From positions 185,268-249,267 of the forward strand of contig JAGLXL010000001.1 in the NCBI GenBank assembly GCA_023132895.1: DNA of 64,000 nucleotides, in the 5' to 3' direction. Each line of letters opens with the position of its first letter. Within the stretch, counting starts at the first letter, position 1. A program made the translations under genes and the position numbers. This document shows, in pieces, positions 33,853-41,244 of this stretch. A model generated the notes under the pieces. That model was not told the origin of the DNA. It did no database searches and saw only the letters and a program-made list of their open reading frames with translations. This DNA comes from Nanobdellota archaeon (GTDB lineage Archaea > Nanobdellota > Nanobdellia > Woesearchaeales > JAGLXL01).

Positions 33853-33969
33853 GCCCCTGTAGCTCAGCGGTTGCTAGGCAAAATCCTTGCCGTTAAAGAG
33901 CGTTAAGGTCTCTGACCTCGCTAAACCTTGGTAAGGTAAAGGTCGCGAGTTCAATTCTCGCCAGGGGCT
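33853..33969 (+). tRNA. tRNA-Thr (GGT) with two inferred non-canonical introns
   Basis: Acceptor GCCCCTG pairs with CAGGGGC; T73 fits archaeal tRNA-Thr; the T-arm is GCGAG-TTCAATT-CTCGC. The D-stem GCTC/GAGC closes only if about 25 nt in the D-loop (33872-33896, with internal stem GGCAA/TTGCC) are removed. The anticodon stem TTACC/GGTAA forms only if about 20 nt (33906-33925, internal AGGTC/GACCT) are removed between positions 29 and 30. The anticodon GGT is then at 33930-33932 and the mature tRNA is 72 nt. Exact splice sites are inferred. Confidence 0.8.
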
Positions 33970-34086
33970 TTACGAAGTAAAGCACTGGAGGTCCCGAACG
34001 CAAGTGAGGATATCTCCAGGGGCTTATTTTCTCTTCAAAGTTAAAACATAAAGCTTTAAATATAACCTGCCTTCCCTGCGTTTAAA

Positions 34087-34356
34087 ATGAATTTAAAAGA
34101 AAAACTTAGAGTGGGTTCAGAGGTAAGTAGAGAAGAACTTCATGATAGGAAAACTGTAGAATTAACTCCAGAAGAATTAGAAAGATTGACTAAACCATGC
34201 TTTTTTTTTGGATACTCTGGTGTTAGAGACCCAAAATGTTTAGAATGTGAAAACGCCATGAATCGCTTAACTTGTGACAAATATATACCTTTTGAATGGA
34301 AGCAGTATGTTGATCTTATCTCACCTTTATTGCCTCCTCCTGAAAAATCCCAATAA
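34087..34356 (+). CDS. Small Cys-containing protein, 89 aa
   Basis: Not recognised. A central segment holds four cysteines (KPCFFFGYSGVRDPKCLECENAMNRLTC), which could bind zinc or a metal cluster. It stands between tRNA-Thr and tRNA-Ser with its own TATA-like element (TTTAAATATAA, about 34054-34064). Confidence 0.65.
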   Translation: MNLKEKLRVGSEVSREELHDRKTVELTPEELERLTKPCFFFGYSGVRDPKCLECENAMNRLTCDKYIPFEWKQYVDLISPLLPPPEKSQ

Positions 34357-34388
34357 TTTTATAAAGAACTAAGCAAAACTTATTCTTT

Positions 34389-34404
34389 ACGCCACGGTCG
34401 CATA
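34389..34404 (+). repeat. Copy of tRNA-Ser 5' end
   Basis: ACGCCACGGTCGCATA here repeats 34489-34504, which is the first 14 nt of tRNA-Ser plus 2 upstream bases, exactly 100 bp away. The stretch after it contains CAGAGGC-AAA-GCCTCTG and CCAC-GTAAA-GTGG hairpins but no tRNA body. Confidence 0.7.
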
Positions 34405-34490
34405 CACAGAATTAAATGCTCAGAGGCAAAGCCTCTGGCACCACGTAAAGTGGATTCTGGTCGCGAGCAGTGACGTTCACTAACGTTCAC

Positions 34491-34585
34491 GCCACGGTCG
34501 CATAACCTGGTATTGCACAGGCCTGGAATCTAAGCAAGTCAGCCTGACCCGTAAGGGTATCCCGGTTCAAATCCGGGCCGTGGCG
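34491..34585 (+). tRNA. tRNA-Ser (GGA) with 12-nt intron
   Basis: Class II tRNA: acceptor GCCACGG/CCGTGGC with G73, D-stem GCA/TGC, anticodon stem CAGGC/GCCTG, variable arm ACCC-GTAA-GGGT, T-arm CCCGG-TTCAAAT-CCGGG. Anticodon GGA is at 34525-34527. A 12-nt insert (34529-34540) after position 37 must be removed, at the small end of archaeal intron sizes. Mature length 83 nt. Fragments of its 5' and 3' ends recur at 34389 and 39215. Confidence 0.9.
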
Positions 34586-34588
34586 TTC
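34575..34588 (+). repeat. 14-bp repeat at tRNA-Ser 3' end (candidate attachment site, left)
   Basis: GGGCCGTGGCGTTC at the tRNA-Ser 3' end recurs exactly at 39215-39228. tRNA 3' ends are the classical integration sites of archaeal elements. Confidence 0.5.
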
Positions 34589-34589
34589 A

Positions 34590-34783
34590 TACTCACAGTT
34601 AATCGCCATTAATTTTTTTTCTTTTCGGCGTTGAACTGCCACTCTAACGCCCGGGATGCGGATTTCTAACTCACAGTTATACACCACAATTTTCTGGCAT
34701 CTGGCTTTTATCAATAACAGCTTGTGGCGTTTAACTCACAGTCTGGACGTCTGCAAGTGGATGCTAACTGGCGGTTAATCGCT
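34590..34783 (+). repeat. Cluster of degenerate short repeats after tRNA-Ser
   Basis: At least four related units occur: TACTCACAGTTAATCGCC (34590-34607), TAACTCACAGTTA (34667-34679), TTAACTCACAGT (34731-34742) and TAACTGGCGGTTAATCGC (34765-34782). Each has GCG(T) a few bases upstream and an AACY-nnn-RGTT inverted core. No gene is seen in this 240-bp stretch. Confidence 0.55.
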
Positions 34784-34841
34784 TGAGAATATAAAAAGTT
34801 TTAAAGCAACAGGAATTTGTTTTAATTTGGAAAGAAAAAAA

Positions 34842-36083
34842 ATGGACAAAGAAGAAATATTAAATGAAATAACAAACAAGTATCTGAGTTCTGAAGAGTT
34901 TAATGGATACTCACTTTATGATTTGGACAATGAAAAAGAAAAAATTATTGAACTGGTCAAAGATGGAAAGATAGACATTAATTTTGGTGATAAACACCCC
35001 AATATTCATATTAAAGCATTTGAATTGGATAAAAAAGAAATTCAAATTGAAAGAATAAATCGTCTTGGTTTGAAGGGTTCTTGCGCTTACCCTACAAAAG
35101 AACACTTGAAGAAAAAAGTATATTATGGTAAATTTAAAGATAAACCATTTACTCGGAAAATGGCACTTGGTGAACCTGCACTTAATTTTGCAGTGTTTGA
35201 CTTGAATGTTTTAGAGATTTATCGAAATGACCCAAGATATAGTTATTCAACAAATGAGATAGCGGGACAAATAGTTATATCTAATGAATATTATAATTCC
35301 TTAGACATAAAATCATCTGATAAAATATTACTTAATTCTTTTGGATTCTGTTATAAAAAAGAAAAATTAAATAGGGCTGTTGCAGTCTACTACACTTATT
35401 TGGCTGATTTATCAGCCGAACATCAAAAAATATGGCATGGAAAATTATTATCTGGAGACTACTTTTTACATCCTGATTATGCTAGGACTTCGGCAGGATA
35501 TTGGGCCGAGAAAGAATCTATTTTTACAGCTTTTGTTGAAGAGCTTCATACTATTAATGAATTTTCTAAACTAATGGGAAGACCAATTCTTTTTAAAAAG
35601 GATTATAAACGTAACAAACCCAGAGAATTTGGATTTTTAATTAGGCCTACACAAAAGGAGTTTAATTCCTTCATTCATTTGCTAGATAAAATGATATCCG
35701 ATAATATCAATAAAGATTTTTTTAGGAATGAAATTGAATATGATTTTGAAGAAGAGCGAAAGGATGGAAAAATTAAAGTCACGCCAAAGGCAACCATTAC
35801 ACTTTTAAAAGATTGGATAGGTAAAAAAATGAGATTTCCTGATCCAAAACCGAAAAATAAAATGATTGAAATTTTCCAAAAGATACGGAGAATGCGACAA
35901 CCTCAAGCTCATAAAGTAAATGATGATGTATTTGATCAGAAATATTTCAAAGAACAAAGAGAATTAATGACTGAAGCGTATAATTCAATAAGAACCTTGA
36001 GGTTGATGTTAGCAAACCATCCCAAAACAAAAAAGCATGAGGTGCCCAATTGGTTATACAAAGGAGAGATTTGGGTTTTTTAG
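34842..36083 (+). CDS. Hypothetical protein with HEPN-like C-terminal motif, 413 aa
   Basis: Not recognised as a named family. The C-terminal helical region contains IRRMRQPQAHKVNDD near residue 355, an R-x4-6-H arrangement of the HEPN ribonuclease type, followed by a long helix (YFKEQRELMTEAYNSIRTLRLML). The N-terminal 300 aa are alpha/beta and may sense a ligand or partner. A defence or toxin role is an inference. ATG 34842 is chosen over a TTG at 34827. It is the first gene of the tRNA-Ser-bounded island. Confidence 0.65.
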   Translation: MDKEEILNEITNKYLSSEEFNGYSLYDLDNEKEKIIELVKDGKIDINFGDKHPNIHIKAFELDKKEIQIERINRLGLKGSCAYPTKEHLKKKVYYGKFKDKPFTRKMALGEPALNFAVFDLNVLEIYRNDPRYSYSTNEIAGQIVISNEYYNSLDIKSSDKILLNSFGFCYKKEKLNRAVAVYYTYLADLSAEHQKIWHGKLLSGDYFLHPDYARTSAGYWAEKESIFTAFVEELHTINEFSKLMGRPILFKKDYKRNKPREFGFLIRPTQKEFNSFIHLLDKMISDNINKDFFRNEIEYDFEEERKDGKIKVTPKATITLLKDWIGKKMRFPDPKPKNKMIEIFQKIRRMRQPQAHKVNDDVFDQKYFKEQRELMTEAYNSIRTLRLMLANHPKTKKHEVPNWLYKGEIWVF

Positions 36084-36147
36084 AATATAAAATTTTATAA
36101 ACTTCCTTTTATTTTTTGATTAAATCATTCTCATATCTTTTGAGAGA

Positions 36148-36228
36148 GGGTAGAGGAAACGGTTAAACCCGTTGGGTTGGCAGCCCAATGCCTTAGTGGC
36201 TTTGTGGGTTCGAATCCCGCCCCTTACT
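36148..36228 (+). pseudogene. Degenerate class II tRNA-like sequence (anticodon would be GGC)
   Basis: The T-arm GTGGG-TTCGAAT-CCCGC, a long variable arm GCC-TTAGT-GGC and an anticodon arm TTGGG-TTGGCAG-CCCAA are intact. The 3' acceptor strand CCCTTAC lacks a proper 5' partner: GTAGAGG at 36150 gives one mismatch and leaves no U8 or normal D-arm. A class II body with an Ala-type anticodon is not a standard tRNA, so this is probably a broken or mobile-element tRNA. Confidence 0.55.
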
Positions 36229-36337
36229 GGTTTAGTTTGGCCTCTAAACTTGACATGAGAAATATAAAAGGAATTGAACTTTTTACTAAGTCTGATGGAC
36301 CAAAACATTTAATAATAATAGACTTTCTGAATGACTT

Positions 36338-37492
36338 ATGGGGAAGAATACTTTAAGATTGTGTCTACTTTTATTAATTCTATGTATTTTAATATCTTCG
36401 GTTGAAGGAGTAGATGATTCTACAGCATTTATTAGTGGGGGTGAGGCTGGAACAACTATAGAAAGATATTTCATGGCAAATCTAAATAAAAATTTGAGCC
36501 AAACCGAACTCAATATACAAAGTTATAGTATCAATGTTATTGCCCTAGATGAAATTGAGATTATCATTAAATTTTCTGTTAGTTCTGATGACAAATATCC
36601 TATCACAATTGGATTTGATAAAGATATAATCAGTCTTCAGTCAGCATATATTGATGGAGTCATTATAGACATAAATCAGTTATTATATGACAATTTCTTC
36701 TTTTGTAATCCGGGAGAATATGCTGAATGTAAAGATAAAGAAATAAGAACTGAGGAAGGATTCATCATTTTTGAAGGCCCAAAAGGAATAAACATAAGGG
36801 GATACTTTATGACGGTGGGACTTAATGCAGGAGCATTACATGAATTTAAATTTAGATTGAAAAACAATAGAGGCAATATTGGTTGGCCTTATCCCTTCGA
36901 GAATTATTCTTACGAGTTTAATGTATATGCCCCAACAAAGAGGACAAGTATAAATGAGTTAATTGTATACTTAAATGATTATAATGGTGAGGCAAGTTTT
37001 ATTCAAGAACGGTCCGACTATAAAAAGTCTAAGTTAGTAGACAAAAAATTCACAAATTTAGTCTATAAAATTACACCATTAAGTAAAACAGATTATGTTT
37101 TAAAATTAGATCTTCTTCCTTCAGAAACTTTACTTTTGAATGAGTTTACTGTTCTTAAAATTGAAATGTCTCTGAAAAATCAAAATAGGCCAGCGTATAT
37201 ATTGTTGGGCACTTTAATTTTCACATTTCTTTTATCTTTCTTTGTTGGATTTCAATATGGTTCAAAACAAAAAGGCAAAGAAATTGTTTTAGTAATATTG
37301 GGTGCAACCATAATTTATGGAGGAATTTTCTCTTTAATCATACCTTTCAAGTTTCTATTCAACATTTTTACCATACTTGAAATTATTTTATCTTACATTT
37401 TGATGTTTATTCTACTTAAAATTGGCTCTAGACTTAGAGACTATAAGAATAAAAAAAAGAAGGTTCAGAACAAAAAACCGAAAAATGTTTAA
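36338..37492 (+). CDS. Membrane protein with signal peptide, ectodomain and C-terminal helices, 384 aa
   Basis: A signal peptide at residues 1-25 (LRLCLLLLILCILISSVEG) precedes a beta-rich ectodomain of about 245 aa, then three transmembrane helices in 288-365 (AYILLGTLIFTFLLSFFVGF; EIVLVILGATIIYGGIFSLI; IFTILEIILSYILMFILL) and a very basic cytoplasmic tail (KKKKVQNKKPKNV). It looks like a surface receptor or adhesin. No family recognised. The next gene follows after 5 bp, so they are co-transcribed. Confidence 0.72.
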   Translation: MGKNTLRLCLLLLILCILISSVEGVDDSTAFISGGEAGTTIERYFMANLNKNLSQTELNIQSYSINVIALDEIEIIIKFSVSSDDKYPITIGFDKDIISLQSAYIDGVIIDINQLLYDNFFFCNPGEYAECKDKEIRTEEGFIIFEGPKGINIRGYFMTVGLNAGALHEFKFRLKNNRGNIGWPYPFENYSYEFNVYAPTKRTSINELIVYLNDYNGEASFIQERSDYKKSKLVDKKFTNLVYKITPLSKTDYVLKLDLLPSETLLLNEFTVLKIEMSLKNQNRPAYILLGTLIFTFLLSFFVGFQYGSKQKGKEIVLVILGATIIYGGIFSLIIPFKFLFNIFTILEIILSYILMFILLKIGSRLRDYKNKKKKVQNKKPKNV

Positions 37493-37497
37493 TAAAT

Positions 37498-38370
37498 ATG
37501 GGGTCTCCTTCATCTATGAAAAGTTTTAATTCACTTAAAAGGTTTCTTAAGAAACGCTGGCCGAAGTGGTGGTTTCAGGGAATAATTTTAGCTCTAACAC
37601 TTTTTATTTGTTCAACAATACTTGCTTGTGGAATTGCAATAATACAATCTCAGGAAATCCAAGAACTCAACCAACTATTGAATGATGAAATTCAAAAAAA
37701 TCAAATGATTTCGGCAGAAAACACTGAATTAACACACCACTATTTTAGTATTTTGGAAAGAGTTATACCTTTGAAAGAGGAGACTGATTCAGGTTTTATT
37801 TATTCAATAAATTTAACTTCTGACGATGTAAGAAGCAGATTTGGTTTCCAAGCGACTGAAGATACATCTCCAACATTTCATTTTAAGACAAACAAAAATT
37901 CATCTTGTAAAGCTACGTTGAATTTAATTGATTATGTATCAGAGTCAACATCCCCATTCCTAAAATTTCATGTTATTACTTTTCCCATTTGGAAAACTGG
38001 TTTATTTGATATATACTTTTCCTGTACCACAAAAGATAATCGCTCATATGAAAAGAAATCTACCATATATATTATCCCTGCCTCTGATCCAGAAAGCAAA
38101 TGTGGGAACGATAGATTATTTCTTGTTTGTTTTCAAAACAAAGAAGGACAAAGGATGTATTTTCAAGGTGATCTTTGTGAGAGTTACGAACAATTTGTTT
38201 CAGAAGCCCATCGGTCGGGTTTTTATAAAATAAAAGAGAAAATAATGAGATACTTCCCAATGAGAGGTATGGTAGAATATGAATATGGGCTAAACGAAGA
38301 TAATCTGTGGGAAGAAATATACCAGGGCGATGTTAGGAATTATACTTGGCAAGAAGGGTGTATGAAATAA
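37498..38370 (+). CDS. Single-pass membrane protein with extracellular domain, 290 aa
   Basis: One N-terminal transmembrane helix (residues about 25-47: WWFQGIILALTLFICSTILACGIAI) is followed by a short coiled coil (SQEIQELNQLLNDEIQKNQMI) and a beta-rich domain with several cysteines, consistent with an exported, signal-anchored protein. Not recognised. It lies in the island between the multi-pass protein and the ion channel. Confidence 0.7.
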   Translation: MGSPSSMKSFNSLKRFLKKRWPKWWFQGIILALTLFICSTILACGIAIIQSQEIQELNQLLNDEIQKNQMISAENTELTHHYFSILERVIPLKEETDSGFIYSINLTSDDVRSRFGFQATEDTSPTFHFKTNKNSSCKATLNLIDYVSESTSPFLKFHVITFPIWKTGLFDIYFSCTTKDNRSYEKKSTIYIIPASDPESKCGNDRLFLVCFQNKEGQRMYFQGDLCESYEQFVSEAHRSGFYKIKEKIMRYFPMRGMVEYEYGLNEDNLWEEIYQGDVRNYTWQEGCMK

Positions 38371-38422
38371 TATTTTTCCCCACACCGAAAAATAAATAAA
38401 CAACCATTGTTCTTAGTCTTAT

Positions 38423-39097
38423 ATGTCAGAAAAAACAAAAGAATGGTTATTTAAGCATAAATATTCAATTTTTTATTACTTAACTGCCTCTTTTTTAATT
38501 CTTTCGTGGTTTTTAATGGATTGGCCCAAGACCATTAAAATTATCTCCTCGTCATTTTTTATAATTGCTCAAGGTTTATACAATTGTAAACAAATAAAAA
38601 AAGATGCTCCTTTGTTTACAAAATTTATAAATTGGTTTGGATTTTCAATAATGTTGGTATTTACTATTGTATTCCTTGCACTTTCTGTTGGAGAGTTAAA
38701 TATTGCAATTTGGGTGATGCTTTCCGCATTTGTATTAATGCTTATTGGCTCCCTCGTCTTTAATTTCCTCGGTCTATTCAAAAACAGAAATTTGATAGGG
38801 ATAATAATTTCTTATGTAGTCATTTCTATATTATTCATTGTACTTTTTGGTTATTTTTTTACCTTGTCTTCTGCGTATGAAAATAATGGGCTTATTTGGA
38901 CAAACTCAAATACAGAAATAGGATCGGCTTGGGATTATGTTTACTTTAGTTCTTCCACATATTATACAAATAGTGTTGGTGATATCCAACCGCTTGGTTT
39001 TAGCAGAGTGATTATGCAAACAGAAACAGCCATTAGTTTTATATTCCATGTAATTATTTTAGGATTTGTAGTATCGACTCTGAGAAATCGCAAATGA
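38423..39097 (+). CDS. Ion-channel-like protein (two-TM pore domain), 224 aa
   Basis: Several hydrophobic helices precede a C-terminal pore module: helix about 123-148, pore segment YFSSSTYYTNSVGDIQP (171-190) and a final helix 198-220. The filter T-N-S-V-G-D resembles the T-x-G-Y-G-D of potassium channels but lacks the GYG core, so ion selectivity is open. It ends the island 88 bp before the repeat related to tRNA-Ser. Confidence 0.75.
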   Translation: MSEKTKEWLFKHKYSIFYYLTASFLILSWFLMDWPKTIKIISSSFFIIAQGLYNCKQIKKDAPLFTKFINWFGFSIMLVFTIVFLALSVGELNIAIWVMLSAFVLMLIGSLVFNFLGLFKNRNLIGIIISYVVISILFIVLFGYFFTLSSAYENNGLIWTNSNTEIGSAWDYVYFSSSTYYTNSVGDIQPLGFSRVIMQTETAISFIFHVIILGFVVSTLRNRK

Positions 39098-39214
39098 AGT
39101 CTTATAAACCTTTTGTACCATTTTTCAAAATCAAAAGTTTTAAATATTTTTCTGCATTAGTAAAAAATAACAACAAGAAATCTTGGTCGGCGTGTAACCA
39201 CTGGTTAGGAAGTG

Positions 39215-39228
39215 GGGCCGTGGCGTTC
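39215..39228 (+). repeat. 14-bp copy of tRNA-Ser 3' end (candidate attachment site, right)
   Basis: GGGCCGTGGCGTTC is identical to 34575-34588. The bases before it (GGTTAGGAAGTG) are a worn version of the T-arm. Upstream, CGGCGTGTAACCACTGGTTA (39189-39208) resembles the short repeats at 34.6 kb and 2.85 kb. Confidence 0.5.
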
Positions 39229-39338
39229 TTTTTTTATAAAAAAAATTAATTTTTTTAAAAGTTTTTAGAAAAATTTTAAAAACATTTATAAAAGATAAAA
39301 AAATAATAAGATTAAATATTTCAAAAGAGGTGCATAAA

Positions 39339-39476
39339 ATGGCAAAATTACCAAAAAGTGCAAAAGCATGTAACAAAGAAATCAGTAGATTTAAGAAAAA
39401 AATTAAAGCAATGGAAAAGAGAAAAAAGATGCTGGCTAAGCCTAAGAAGAAGGCTAAGAAGAAAAAGAGAAGATAA
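39339..39476 (+). CDS. Very basic small protein, 45 aa (Lys-rich, possible nucleic-acid binder)
   Basis: The product starts MAKLPKSAKACNKEISRFKK and ends in KKKAKKKKRR; more than a third of residues are Lys. It has a TATA box (TTTATAAAAG, 39285-39294) and a Shine-Dalgarno (GAGGTG) at good spacing, so it looks genuinely expressed. The C-terminus resembles histone H1-like tails. A chromatin or RNA-binding role is a guess. Confidence 0.7.
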   Translation: MAKLPKSAKACNKEISRFKKKIKAMEKRKKMLAKPKKKAKKKKRR

Positions 39477-39522
39477 ATTCTAATTTTTTATTTTATTTTT
39501 TTCTTGATTATTTTTTAGAAAA

Positions 39523-40485
39523 TTATGCTGCCATGCCTTTGTATTTTTCCCTTGTTTTTTGCAGCGACTCTCTAAAACCTTTGTCAAAACCAGGTATTTT
39601 TGTAACGGTCTCTAGTTTTGAATTGATAAAGAATATACTATTCTTTAATTCTTTAGTTTGAGTGCCCCTATATGAAGTAGTTAATAATTTGCTAATCCAT
39701 TTTAAACCATGAGCACCGGCAACTGCTCCTGGGATAGGCAGCAGGCTTATTCCGTTTTCCAGAATAAAAACTGCTAATTCCCAATGTTCTATATGAGGGG
39801 CTATTTTTTCAAAGAGTTCTAAGACATGTTTTCCAGCTTCATGAATTTTTTCAATTTTTCCGTGTTTATGTTCGAATTGGACAATAGCGGCTTCTGCATT
39901 AAGTATTTTTTTAGCAACCTTTTTTTCCATGCGGTGCAATTTTCTCTTGTAAGGGCTTGCCAATTCACTAAATTTAGAATCAATTGATTTTTCCCTAATT
40001 TCATCTTCGTTCAGTCTAAAAAGGAAAAGAACAGGGATGCCTGATTTTACGCTTTTTTTGATAATATTGACTTCATCTTCGAGATCAGCCACTCTGACTG
40101 TTAAGAGCTTTTGCATCCTATCAAAATAAATAAAAAGATTGGCTGCACCTCTCATTATTTTTTCTGGATCAGTCCTGCCAATATCTTTTTTGAAGTTAGC
40201 AATATGATTAAAAATAACAGTCTTAAGATTTCTTGTCCAAGGAAGCTCTTGTTTTTCAATGAGCGCTTGATATTCTAAAAGTTTATCTTTTAGTTTTTCG
40301 TAATCAAATTCTGACAATCTTTTTTTAATATCTTTGATCATCCCCTCTTTCTTTTTTTCTATTTTACGAACTTTGTCAAGTGCAAATTTAGTTCTAACAT
40401 CTAAAATTCTTATTTCTTCTTTCAAACGACGAAATCTGTTTCTACTGCTAACAACGCGCCTTTTTAATTCAGAGGGCAGAGTCAT
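39523..40485 (-). CDS. Hypothetical coiled-coil protein, 320 aa
   Basis: Not recognised. The first 200 aa are strongly helical and charged, with coiled-coil character (VRKIEKKKEGMIKDIKKRL). A short apolar stretch near 255-275 (LAVFILENGISLLPIPGAVAGAHG) could be a membrane-associated loop. It stands alone, divergent from dph6. Confidence 0.65.
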   Translation of the reverse strand: MTLPSELKRRVVSSRNRFRRLKEEIRILDVRTKFALDKVRKIEKKKEGMIKDIKKRLSEFDYEKLKDKLLEYQALIEKQELPWTRNLKTVIFNHIANFKKDIGRTDPEKIMRGAANLFIYFDRMQKLLTVRVADLEDEVNIIKKSVKSGIPVLFLFRLNEDEIREKSIDSKFSELASPYKRKLHRMEKKVAKKILNAEAAIVQFEHKHGKIEKIHEAGKHVLELFEKIAPHIEHWELAVFILENGISLLPIPGAVAGAHGLKWISKLLTTSYRGTQTKELKNSIFFINSKLETVTKIPGFDKGFRESLQKTREKYKGMAA

Positions 40486-40563
40486 TTTCTTAATTAAGAA
40501 ACAGATATTTTTAAACCTTTCTTTAGAAAGGTTTATATTTAGTAAGTTAAAAAAGTAATTCTA

Positions 40564-41244
40564 ATGAAACTCGGAGTTTTGTTTTCTGGGGGAAAGGACA
40601 GCACTTATGCTTTGTTTAAGGCTTCTCAGGAGCATGAGGTTAAGGTTTTGATAGCTTTGCGTTCATTAAATCCAGAATCTTATATGTTTCACACTCCGGC
40701 TTTTGAGATTATTTCCAAGCAAGCTGAAGCGCTTGGTCTGCCTTTGATTTTAGTTGAGACAGCTGGTGAGAAAGAAAAAGAGTTAAAAGATCTGGAGAAA
40801 GCGATTGTTGAAGCAAAGGAGAAATATGGAATTGAAGGAATTGTAACAGGAGCAGTGGCTTCTAAGTATCAAGCTTCTCGGATACAAAAGATTTGTGATG
40901 ATTTAGGTTTGGAATGCCTTAATCCACTTTGGCAGATGGATCAGATTGAATTATTGAAAGGTTTGGTGGCAGATGGATTTGAAGTTATGATTGTAGGAGT
41001 AGCTGCTTATCCGTTGGATGAGGAATGGTTGGGTAAGGTGATTGATAATAAAGTGATTGAAGAATTGATTGAATTAAATATAAAATATAAAATTCACATG
41101 GCGGGAGAAGGTGGCGAGTATGAATCACTTGTATTAGATTCGCCAATACATAAAAAGAAAATAAAATTAGTTAAAGTTGAGAAAGAATTTTCTAAGAACA
41201 GCGGTGTTTTAAGAATTATTGAGTTTGATCTGGTTGAGAAGTAG
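40564..41244 (+). CDS. dph6: Diphthine-ammonia ligase (Dph6-type ATP pyrophosphatase)
   Basis: The PP-loop SGGKDS is at residues 8-13 of a 226-aa protein, with the family blocks GIVTGAVASKYQASRI, LNPLWQMDQIELL and HMAGEGGEYESLVLDSP. Dph6 amidates diphthine on EF-2 with ATP and ammonium, the last step of diphthamide synthesis. EF-2 in this window keeps the target histidine. The 3' end overlaps a convergent gene by 29 bp. A TATA box (TTTATATTT) lies at 40530-40539. Confidence 0.93.
   Translation: MKLGVLFSGGKDSTYALFKASQEHEVKVLIALRSLNPESYMFHTPAFEIISKQAEALGLPLILVETAGEKEKELKDLEKAIVEAKEKYGIEGIVTGAVASKYQASRIQKICDDLGLECLNPLWQMDQIELLKGLVADGFEVMIVGVAAYPLDEEWLGKVIDNKVIEELIELNIKYKIHMAGEGGEYESLVLDSPIHKKKIKLVKVEKEFSKNSGVLRIIEFDLVEK

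Noticed and set aside
33960..34024. Second CCAGGGGCTT 54 bp after the tRNA-Thr 3' end, as a possible attachment-site copy
   Set aside because: Only 10 bp, within a CTGGAG/CTCCAG hairpin, and no element lies between the copies.
34487..34714. 75-aa open frame on the minus strand
   Set aside because: It is the antisense of tRNA-Ser and the repeat cluster; no RBS or family match.
36120..36308. 62-aa open frame on the minus strand
   Set aside because: A typical spurious translation of a Ser-like tRNA (GGIRTHKAT...); the region is a tRNA-like sequence on the plus strand.
36338..39097. Island as a classical provirus or conjugative plasmid
   Set aside because: No integrase, capsid, terminase, replication or transfer gene is seen.
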